NCBI GenBank assembly: GCA_946800325.1
Contig: CAMPEJ010000010.1
Location: forward strand, 310,001 to 374,000
DNA: 64,000 nt
DNA from: Luzula sylvatica
Taxonomy: Eukaryota > Streptophyta > Magnoliopsida > Poales > Juncaceae
Direction of reading: 5' to 3'
Part shown: positions 1-6,874 of the stretch, piece by piece
How the letters are laid out: each line of letters starts with the position of its first letter
How positions within the stretch are numbered: the first letter of the stretch is position 1
The notes under the pieces: generated by a model
Told to the model about the DNA's origin: nothing
Databases searched by the model: none
What the model saw: only the letters and a program-made list of their open reading frames with translations
Position numbers and translations under genes: made by a program

Positions 1-605
1 GCTGATTGTGATGCGTATCTATTCGTGACCACTTTCTTCATGGTTTCGAACCCTTCGGTTTCAATTTTCCCCCAGCGGTCGTTGTACACCTGCTCTCCAT
101 CATCTTTGAGCCCGAACAAGTCGCACAAATTCTGCACCGAGATTACGACTTCCTCACCGAGAATAAACGAGGTTATCTTATCTTGGGCATGATCGAAAGT
201 GGCGTTTGCATAGAATAGCCGAGTGATGATCTCATACGACCTCCCGTTGAGACGCGCAAGGTTTGCAAATCCCCATTTTCGCTCGATTTCCTCGATCTTG
301 TTGGAAAGAATAGGACAATTTCGTGGAAACTCGTAATAGTAAGATTTTGAGAGGGGTCTCCTTACCACAACGCTATTGAAAAGGAGTCCGGCTTCCTGGT
401 TTCGAAAGAGATAATCGTTATTCGGATTAGTGAAATCGTAATCTGCTTGCATTCGTACGCTGTGATTAGGCCTGTTGGCTGGCGTGCCTCTCTTCATGTG
501 AACAATCGATGGAGGCAGTGGTATTTCTTGAGCTTTCGAGCTTTCTCCTGTTCTCTTCTGTTCCTTGGATTTCCCTTTTGATATGAAGCTTCGATTTGCA
601 TCCAT
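1..605 (-). CDS. Additional downstream ORF of the retrotransposon, plant-transposon-protein-like, cut by the window edge
   Basis: The minus strand is open from the ATG at 605-603 to the left edge, giving 201 codons with no stop; the C-terminus is outside the window. The N-terminus (residues 1-30) is basic and Ser/Lys-rich. From about residue 108 there is a pattern with W111, a segment YEIITRLFYAN (124-134) and a hydrophobic stretch FILGEEVVISVQNLCDLFGL (147-166). This resembles the domain annotated as putative plant transposon protein (PF20167) in many plant retroelement ORFs; the match is from memory and needs a profile search. A second ATG at 497-495 (residue 37) is an alternative start. 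The frame stays open upstream of 605 to a TAA near 694. It has the same orientation as gag-pol and follows it, in the position where SIRE elements carry an env-like ORF. I see no signal peptide or membrane segment in the visible part. Its function is unknown. Confidence 0.7.
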   Translation of the reverse strand, partial: MDANRSFISKGKSKEQKRTGESSKAQEIPLPPSIVHMKRGTPANRPNHSVRMQADYDFTNPNNDYLFRNQEAGLLFNSVVVRRPLSKSYYYEFPRNCPILSNKIEEIERKWGFANLARLNGRSYEIITRLFYANATFDHAQDKITSFILGEEVVISVQNLCDLFGLKDDGEQVYNDRWGKIETEGFETMKKVVTNRYASQS

Positions 606-700
606 GAAATCAAGCTTTTGAGAGAGAGAAGAGAGGGAGTTTTGGAAAGAGAAGATAAGGTTAAGGGTTTCAAGAATGTAAATCGTGTCCTTTTAAGTCT
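606..700 (-). promoter_or_regulatory. Possible leader and core promoter of the downstream ORF
   Basis: In the sense direction, a TATA-like TTAAAA (696-691) lies about 86 nt before the ATG of the downstream ORF. Between them is a CT-rich tract (about 655-615), resembling the pyrimidine patch of plant core promoters. The LTR shows a comparable order: palindrome cluster, TATA box, then a TCTCTC-rich leader. This is circumstantial. The TATA match is weak and there is no transcript evidence. Confidence 0.3.
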
Positions 701-778
701 CTTCGTACGAGAAGAGGAACCATAGCGTCCATTGATGAGGGTCGGTTGCATGCAGATGGAGAGTAAATCCGACGAGTC

Positions 779-1127
779 CGTTCGAACGGACATTTATGTG
801 CGTTCGAACGTACATGCTTCTGGGTAAAAGGCGCCATTGTTTGGGTTTGAGTTGCAGGTGAGAGGTCTTTGAGTTCGAACGCACTAGCAACTGTTGGGAA
901 AGGCGCTAAAACATGAAATGCAGTCATAATCATACATTTCATCTGTCCGTTCAGAACGCACTGTTTGTTCGTTCGAACGGACTTGAGTCTGGCAGGTGGT
1001 ATTTGTTGACTTCATCTGTCCGTTCAGAACGCACTGTTTATTCGTTCGAACGGACTTGAGTCTGGAAGGATGGTATTTGTTGACTTCATTTGTTCGTTCC
1101 GAACGCACTCTTTTGTTCGTTCGAACG
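779..1127. repeat. Palindrome cluster CGTTC(N)GAACG, including a 3 x 73-bp tandem repeat
   Basis: Palindromic sites occur at 779-788, 801-810, 873-881 (partial), 948-958, 970-979, 1021-1031, 1043-1052, 1095-1105 and 1118-1127. They alternate between CGTTCGAACG (no spacer) and CGTTCNGAACG (one-base spacer), usually extended by GTC/GTG and GAC/CAC arms. From about 939 to 1130 they are organised as three tandem units of 73-74 bp, each with one spaced and one unspaced palindrome. The same motif fills the U3 of both LTRs of this family. The block sits between the pol stop and the downstream ORF. About 130 bp between 1128 and 1256 hold nothing I recognise. Confidence 0.88.
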
Positions 1128-1256
1128 GACTAGATACTGAGCTGAGACCCGGATGTATTGACCCAAAACACTGACCCTAGTTCAACAACTCTATTTGTAC
1201 TTATGATTATACAATGATGATGCAACTACATGAGACTAGACACAATATGCTGAATT

Positions 1257-4043
1257 TTAATTCTTGAGAGATAACATACCTAGCTTTAGTCGTAGATCGG
1301 AGAAAGGAGCAAATGGCAATGGTTTTGTGAAGATGTCGGCAATTTGATTTTGAGTCTCTATCCATTCGAGTTTAACATCGCCTTTTTCCACGTGATCCCG
1401 AATGAAGTGGTGACGTATGTCGATATGCTTGGTTCGTGAATGGTGGACAGGGTTTTTCGAGATGCATATTGCGCTATTGTTGTCGCACAATATGGGGATT
1501 TTACGGAAGTTCAAACCGTAGTCTCCGAGGGTTTGGTTCAACCACAGTAATTGAGCACAGCAGCTTCCTGCGGCGACATACTCGGCTTCGGCCGTCGATA
1601 AGGCTACCGAGTGTTGTTTCCGACTTGACCATGATACAAGTAAACCTCCCAAAAATTGGCATGTACCGCTAGTGCTTTTTCGATCAACTCTGGATCCGGC
1701 AAAATCCGCATCAGTGTATCCTACTAGGTTTAGGTTCCCACTATGCCCGTACCATATCCCAAGTTCAATTGTACCTTTTAAATAACGAAATATGCGTTTT
1801 ACGGCCGTGTAATGTGATACCTTGGGGTTAGCTTGAAATCTAGCGCACAAGCATACGGCGAACATGATGTCGGGACGACTTGCCGTTAGATAAAGAAGGC
1901 TCCCGATCATTCCTCTATAGGACGTAATGTCGAACGATTCGCCCTCTTCATCCGCATCCAATTTTGATTCCTTTGCCATTGGAGTGTCACTCGTTTTAGT
2001 TTGGTCCAACTCGAATCTCTTTAATAATTCGCGAGTGTACTTTGATTGGTTAACGAAAATTCCTTCACTTGATTGTGTGACTTGAAGACCCAAGAAGAAT
2101 TTTAACTCTCCCATCATACTCATGGCAAATTCACTGTGCATAAGAATAGAGAATTCTTCGGCAAGAGCCGCATCACTTGATCCAAAAATAATATCATCTA
2201 CGTAAATTTGAACAAGTAAAATGGATACTCCCTTTTTACGTGTGAAGAGGGTGGTGTCGATTATACCTCTCACGAAACCATTTGAGGTGAGAAATGAGGA
2301 TAGTCGATCGTACCATGCTCGTGGCGCTTGTTTCAATCCGTAGAGGGCTTTTGAGAGTTTGCACACGTAATCGGGGAATTTAGGATCCTTAAATCCCGGT
2401 GGTTGCTCAACGTAGACTTCTTCTTCGATTTCACCATTTAGAAATGCACTCTTGACGTCCATTTGAAATAGGGTAAACCCCTCAATAGCGGCGTAAGCTA
2501 GGAGGAGTCGTATCGCTTCTAGACGAGCCACTGGAGCAAAGGTTTCTTCGAAATCGATCCCTTCTCGTTGTTTGAATCCTTGAGCGACGAGTCTCGCCTT
2601 GTTTCGTACTACGTTTCCGTGTTCATCAAGTTTATTTCGAAAGATCCATCGAGTCCCAATGATCGAACGATTCATGGGTTTTGGAACCAACATCCAAACT
2701 TGATTTCTTTCAAATTGTTCCAATTCTTCTTGCATTGCGATAATCCAATCTTCGTCTAGATTTGCTTCCTTGAAGGATTTTGGCTCGGTGTGAGAAAGAT
2801 ATGCGCAATGAGCTACGTAGTTGTGGACACGAGACCGAGTTCGTACACCTTCTCGGGGATCTCCAACAACGTTTGTAAGAGGATGGTGGGGTACTTCTCG
2901 GAGAACCTCGGGGATTTGGTAAGGGGTTTCACTCTCTTCTTCCTCTTCCTCCTGTTCTTCCTCTTCTGGAGGATCATTGTTTTCTCTCTGAGGTTCATCA
3001 AGAGTTATGTCGATGTGTTGATATTCTAACTCGGCTTGTTTTCTCGGTGATTTAGCAATTGTTTCCGTGACTTCACCTACATTTAAGCTACCTTTCTCGG
3101 CTTCCTTGTTAGTTTCATCAAAATGTACATGAACGGATTCACATACGACTCGTGTTGATCGTATGTAAACTCGGTATGCTTTACTTGTGCTTGAGTAACC
3201 GACAAATATTCCTTCAATGGATTTTGGATCGAGTTTGTCTCGATTACTCAATTCATCCAAGATATAGCATTTGCATCCAAATACTCTCATGTAAGAGACA
3301 TTTGGATTTCCCCCATACCATAGCTCATATGGCGTCGTCTTCAAAATAGGCCTTAAGCTAACCCTATTCACCACATGACATGCGGTGTTAGTGGCTTCGG
3401 CCCAAAGGTATTTTGGAGAAGGATGCTCACTTAGCATGGTACGGGCAAGTTCAATTAACGTACGATTTTTACGTTCAACCACACCATTTTGTTGAGGTGT
3501 GCGAGGAGCCGAAAATTCGCGTATATATCCCTTTTTATGACAAAATTCATCAAATTTTGCATTTCGAAATTCACCTCCATTGTCACTTCGAATGGTGACA
3601 ATTGAGGTGCCTTTTTCATTTTCAACGAGAGTGCAAAATTTGATGAAGTTGTCACACGTTTCACTCTTATGAAGTAAATAATGTATCCATGTGAAACGCG
3701 AATAATCATCCACAATAACAAACATATACCTTTTATTACCTATGCTTGTAACGCTCATTGGTCCGCAAAGATCAAGATGGATGAGTTGAAGAGGTCGATT
3801 CGTGGTGATCATGTTCTTTGATTTGAACCCGGACGATCTAGTGTGCTTACCTTTTTCACACGCATCACATAATCCTTCTAGTTCAAGTTTATGTGAGGGA
3901 AGTCCTCTAACTAATTGCTTTTTGGACAACCTATGTATAGTTTTCATGCAAATGTGACCTAACCGTCTATGCCATAATCGAGATACTGATTCTGATACAG
4001 TGAGACAATGGATTCCCGGCACGAATGATTCGAAATCAAAGTA
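1257..4043 (-). CDS. pol: Pol segment: integrase, reverse transcriptase, RNase H
   Basis: This is the C-terminal part of the copia polyprotein, which integrates the cDNA and copies the element RNA. The frame is open from 4043 to the stop at 1257. The first possible initiation codon (GTG at 4022) is probably irrelevant because this is normally part of a longer polyprotein, so residues below are counted from 4022. The integrase zinc finger is H18-x4-H23...C52-x2-C55. The catalytic triad is D84, D147, E183, with exactly 35 residues between the last two. A Glu-rich linker (352-364) follows. The RT has D522 in [21 protein letters not shown] at 561-571, and the catalytic YVDD at 607-610. RNase H has D771/D773, E812/E814, D847 and the terminal [10 protein letters not shown] (894-903). 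No frameshift or internal stop occurs within these domains. A TAG at 4046-4044 separates it from protease in the same frame. Confidence 0.95.
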   Translation of the reverse strand, partial: YFDFESFVPGIHCLTVSESVSRLWHRRLGHICMKTIHRLSKKQLVRGLPSHKLELEGLCDACEKGKHTRSSGFKSKNMITTNRPLQLIHLDLCGPMSVTSIGNKRYMFVIVDDYSRFTWIHYLLHKSETCDNFIKFCTLVENEKGTSIVTIRSDNGGEFRNAKFDEFCHKKGYIREFSAPRTPQQNGVVERKNRTLIELARTMLSEHPSPKYLWAEATNTACHVVNRVSLRPILKTTPYELWYGGNPNVSYMRVFGCKCYILDELSNRDKLDPKSIEGIFVGYSSTSKAYRVYIRSTRVVCESVHVHFDETNKEAEKGSLNVGEVTETIAKSPRKQAELEYQHIDITLDEPQRENNDPPEEEEQEEEEEESETPYQIPEVLREVPHHPLTNVVGDPREGVRTRSRVHNYVAHCAYLSHTEPKSFKEANLDEDWIIAMQEELEQFERNQVWMLVPKPMNRSIIGTRWIFRNKLDEHGNVVRNKARLVAQGFKQREGIDFEETFAPVARLEAIRLLLAYAAIEGFTLFQMDVKSAFLNGEIEEEVYVEQPPGFKDPKFPDYVCKLSKALYGLKQAPRAWYDRLSSFLTSNGFVRGIIDTTLFTRKKGVSILLVQIYVDDIIFGSSDAALAEEFSILMHSEFAMSMMGELKFFLGLQVTQSSEGIFVNQSKYTRELLKRFELDQTKTSDTPMAKESKLDADEEGESFDITSYRGMIGSLLYLTASRPDIMFAVCLCARFQANPKVSHYTAVKRIFRYLKGTIELGIWYGHSGNLNLVGYTDADFAGSRVDRKSTSGTCQFLGGLLVSWSSRKQHSVALSTAEAEYVAAGSCCAQLLWLNQTLGDYGLNFRKIPILCDNNSAICISKNPVHHSRTKHIDIRHHFIRDHVEKGDVKLEWIETQNQIADIFTKPLPFAPFSDLRLKLGMLSLKN

Positions 4044-4394
4044 CTATAGATTTTCATGTCGGGTTCCTTTGCATACTGTGGTATTGTCTTTCATTCGATC
4101 AATCAAGCATGAGAGTTGATCGAATTTCACACAATATCCGGCATCACATAATTGGCTTATGCTAATTAAATTATGTTTAAGTCCAGTTACAAGATAGACA
4201 TTCTCTAAAGTCCAATTTGAGGTACCTATTGAACCGATACCAATAATTTTACCTTTTTGATTTCCTCCGAAGGTAACGTCTCCTCCCTTGAACGGTTCGA
4301 GAGATTTGAACATCTCTCGATCCCAAGTCATATGTCTAGAACAACCACTATCTAGACACCATTTTGATGACTTTGTTCTGGAAGTTAGGCCCAT
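4044..4394 (-). CDS. Retrotransposon aspartic protease segment (116 codons)
   Basis: This reading frame holds the copia protease that would cleave the polyprotein. The catalytic Asp is in WCLDSGCSRHMT (D15-S16-G17), followed by a glycine-rich flap-like region (VTFGGNQKGKIIGIGSIG) and the LISISQLCDAGY segment typical of the end of the copia protease. The frame ends at a TAG (4046-4044) and continues downstream in the same frame as integrase, with no intervening frameshift, so the TAG looks like a single nonsense mutation splitting one polyprotein. The ATG at 4394 is preceded directly by an in-frame TAG, so it is either a restart codon or, more likely, the first codon after a spliced junction. 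The product alone is shorter than any functional copia polyprotein. Confidence 0.85.
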   Translation of the reverse strand: MGLTSRTKSSKWCLDSGCSRHMTWDREMFKSLEPFKGGDVTFGGNQKGKIIGIGSIGTSNWTLENVYLVTGLKHNLISISQLCDAGYCVKFDQLSCLIDRMKDNTTVCKGTRHENL

Positions 4395-4535
4395 CTATAA
4401 GAAATTCATATTAGTTAAACCAAAAAGAAATTGAAATTGACTAATATGAATTCTTACTAACTATACTCCCCCTAAATATTTGGCTTATGGTATGGTATAC
4501 TAGGGAGTATAGTGTCTCAAGTTAGGGTTTTACAC
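4395..4535 (-). other. Gag-protease junction: candidate 141-nt intron with two inverted repeats
   Basis: The stretch starts in the sense direction with GTGTAA (its TAA is the gag stop) and ends in TTTCTTATAG directly before the protease ATG. Its length of 141 nt is divisible by three, and gag and protease lie in the same phase on each side, so removing it would fuse the two frames. A CTAAT branch-point-like motif lies about 20 nt before the AG, with a T-rich tract upstream of it. Two perfect inverted repeats lie inside: 13 bp at 4403-4415/4440-4452 (24-nt loop) and 10 bp at 4461-4470/4503-4512 (32-nt loop). Known copia-type elements can use splicing to separate Gag from Pol (Drosophila copia, barley BARE1). 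Splicing here is inferred. The donor is a weak match. Confidence 0.45.
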
Positions 4536-5735
4536 CCTAGGGGGTCCTATACCAAGGGAGGTAGAGGAACCCATTGAGTGACGATCTTTACGCCTCCACA
4601 TGACGTTTGGTGTCACTTTTGGATTGCGAAGATTACACCCGGTTGAGACATGACCGATTTTGCAACAATAGTTACAAAATGCTACGGTGGGCTTATTTGT
4701 GGGTGTGGTACTCTTCACAAAATAGTCCGAGAGTTTATTCGGATTACTTCTCTTAGAAGTTATCGATTTTGGCATTTGATATAGGTTATTTGATTTAAAT
4801 TTATTTTGCTTAACATTATTTTGTTTAAATTGTTTATGTGGGTTGGTGAAATGTTTGGGGGACTCTTGTTGATATGAAGCTTCGGTGTAGTTTGTCACTT
4901 CATAGAAATACCCATTTGGTCCCCTTTTGAACAGACCCTCGGTTTGTCCCAAATTAGTATGTCTGGGTTGTGATTTTTGTGTAAAATGATTGTTCCTATA
5001 ATTATTATTGACACGTTTAGGTTGTTCATTTTTAGCATATTTACCTTTGTTGTAGTCATGGTACATAAAAGCATTTCCATGACTACTTACTTTATGGTTT
5101 TCCCATTTAGATTTTTGATTTTGAGATATTGAAAGGTCGGGATTATTAACGTTAATTTTCTTATGTCCTAAACTAGATTTATCATTGGGCTTTTGTCCCG
5201 TTAATGACGATTTTAAGACATCATCCAATGAAGGGGGAATCAATGCAATCATTGTACATGCCCTCTTCAAGGACTCATTTTCAACTTTCATAGTTTGAAT
5301 TTTGACTTTTAAATGAGAAATCTCACATTTCAGGGTTTTACATTCACATTTTGAAAATCCTTTAAATTCATTTATTTGAGTTTTGTATGCCAAAATGGAT
5401 AGCTCAAGAGAAGCTACCTTATCCTTGAGAGCTTGGGTGGGACTTTCAAGTTTACCCTCATTTAGTTGAGAGTTACCTTCATCCCTAAGAAACTCGTCAC
5501 AAGATTCGAGTTCGAATTTAGATGCGGGAGAAAATTCAGGTCTAGGTAACGATTTGATACCATACAGAGAGTTAGTACGTACCTCATAACTTTTGTCATG
5601 TGTCGAGCTTAGAGTGGGAGAGGAAGGTTCTGCGTCTACAATTATGGGCTGGTGGTGTGTCGAAGTTAGACCTCGTTCAATACGGAGAGAGTGAATGGCT
5701 GCTTCCACCGCGCTCATGGGATTAACTTCAGCCAT
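4530..5735 (-). CDS. gag: Gag-like protein with coiled coil and zinc knuckle, lacking a clear capsid core
   Basis: The 401-codon frame begins 56 nt after the primer-binding site, the expected place for gag. A predicted coiled coil spans about residues 98-160 (heptad-like L/I/V pattern starting at ALKDKVASLE). The middle is Asn/Lys-rich and low in complexity (about 195-345), as in nucleocapsid regions that bind RNA. A CCHC zinc knuckle C354-x2-C357-x4-H362-x4-C367 is intact. I see none of the tryptophan-containing motifs of the UBN2/retrotran_gag capsid domain that normally fill the first 200 residues or so of copia Gag; only about 45 N-terminal residues precede the linker. An internal deletion of the capsid is the simplest explanation. 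The stop TAA is at 4532-4530, at the start of the 141-nt junction. Confidence 0.85.
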   Translation of the reverse strand: MAEVNPMSAVEAAIHSLRIERGLTSTHHQPIIVDAEPSSPTLSSTHDKSYEVRTNSLYGIKSLPRPEFSPASKFELESCDEFLRDEGNSQLNEGKLESPTQALKDKVASLELSILAYKTQINEFKGFSKCECKTLKCEISHLKVKIQTMKVENESLKRACTMIALIPPSLDDVLKSSLTGQKPNDKSSLGHKKINVNNPDLSISQNQKSKWENHKVSSHGNAFMYHDYNKGKYAKNEQPKRVNNNYRNNHFTQKSQPRHTNLGQTEGLFKRGPNGYFYEVTNYTEASYQQESPKHFTNPHKQFKQNNVKQNKFKSNNLYQMPKSITSKRSNPNKLSDYFVKSTTPTNKPTVAFCNYCCKIGHVSTGCNLRNPKVTPNVMWRRKDRHSMGSSTSLGIGPPRV

Positions 5736-5790
5736 TAGATCGTAAGGTACAAGTTTATCCTTAATAAATTTAAGAGATGGTTAGTACCCT

Positions 5791-5802
5791 GCTCTGATAC
5801 CA
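5791..5802 (-). other. Primer-binding site for initiator-Met tRNA
   Basis: On the minus strand this reads TGGTATCAGAGC, the standard complement of the 3' end of plant initiator-methionine tRNA used by Ty1/copia elements. It lies 2 nt inside the LTR end at 5805, so it fixes the LTR/internal boundary and the orientation of the element. Confidence 0.95.
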
Positions 5803-6386
5803 ATTGTTGGTTAATTCTAACCTAGAGGGGGGTAAATTTGGCAATCTAACTTACACTTAGTTTAGATTTAAACCTAATTTACGGTGCGGAATAAATAATA
5901 ATTTAGATGATAAAGATGATACCGTACAAACACTTTGACACAAGATGTTTGTTTACGAAGTTCGGTAGGTGGTTGCTTTGTAGCTTTAACTCACCCTTTA
6001 CTCGCTTAATTGACCGACTCAATTATTTGCGAGTACCTACGTCTCCGGGAATGCCTTGTGCCTCTTTTTGGCTTTCGATTGAATTCCAACTCAACTCGAT
6101 TACAAGGATTTGCCTAGATCGATTTACACGCTTCTATCGATCTATAGCTTAGGCTCTTTACAATTTGTTGCACTAGCCTATTACACTTTTTCACTAATCG
6201 AGCTACAACGTGATCGGTCACGTGAGTGGGATACGATTAGTGGAGAATATCGAAAGTAGATCAACGATCTAAAGAGGTTTCTCAAGCTATCAATGGATAT
6301 AGATAATCACAGCTTAGGGTTTCTCTCTTTTTAGGTTTGAATGTTTGAAAGTCAAGAGTTCAGAGAGAGAGACCCATGAACGATTC

Positions 6387-6394
6387 TATTTATA
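6387..6394 (-). promoter_or_regulatory. LTR TATA box
   Basis: The minus strand reads TATAAATA, followed by a leader rich in TCTCTC, matching the equivalent position in the second LTR copy. It lies just downstream of the palindrome cluster in transcription order, so it is the likely start of the genomic RNA of the element. Confidence 0.7.
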
Positions 6395-6428
6395 CTCTCT
6401 ATAGAAATCCTTCAGAAAACTTGTAGTG

Positions 6429-6874
6429 CGTTCGAACGCATACAGTCCGTTCAGAACGCACTTGAAGTTTGCACTAGCCGTTTTAAAAATAACGTGCAAG
6501 TACATCTCGGGTCCGTTCGAACGGACAATGTCCGTTCGTAACGGACTCAATTATACATAGCATTTTGCGTTCACAGGAACAAGAGTCCGTTCAACGCACT
6601 GAAAAGTGGGTGAACGGATTCCAGGTTGTCCGTTCGAACGCACATGTGTGTTCGTTCGAACGCATACATCCCTGTGACATTTTCCGTTCACAGGAAGGAT
6701 TGTCCGTTCAACGCACTCAGAAGGTGGGTGAACGGATTCTAATTATCCGTTCGAACGGACATGATTGTTCGTTCGAACGCACACATCCCTGTGACACGTT
6801 TGGTTCTAATCAAGCTTTAAAGTTTTGATATTTAGCAAGTCCGTTCTGAACGGACTTTGAGTTCGTTCAGACCG
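6429..6874. repeat. U3 palindrome cluster with 117-bp tandem duplication
   Basis: About a dozen palindromes of the CGTTCGAACG / CGTTCNGAACG / CGTTCAACG type lie upstream (in transcription order) of the TATA box. Within the cluster, 6561-6677 and 6678-6794 are a 117-bp tandem duplication, each copy containing two full palindromes and a shortened one. The last member at about 6864-6874 is degenerate. The dense, phased, dyad-symmetric sites look like an enhancer bound by a dimeric factor. That role is inferred. Confidence 0.85.

Noticed and set aside
494..793. A 99-codon minus-strand frame overlapping the start of the downstream ORF
   Set aside because: Low-complexity translation of the CT-rich leader; the other frame runs open to the window edge and shows domain-like sequence.
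874..905. GCAACTGTTGGG as a possible LTR end near 893
   Set aside because: Only a short match to TGTTGG, without the LTR sequence that should follow it and without a polypurine tract; the 3' LTR is probably off the left edge.
1436..3598. Plus-strand open frames and an alternative minus frame overlapping pol
   Set aside because: Shadows of the pol coding frame; pol has intact catalytic motifs throughout.
4453..4457. GTAAG at 4457-4453 as splice donor
   Set aside because: It would give a 63-nt intron, very short for plants, and would leave the gag stop codon in the transcript.
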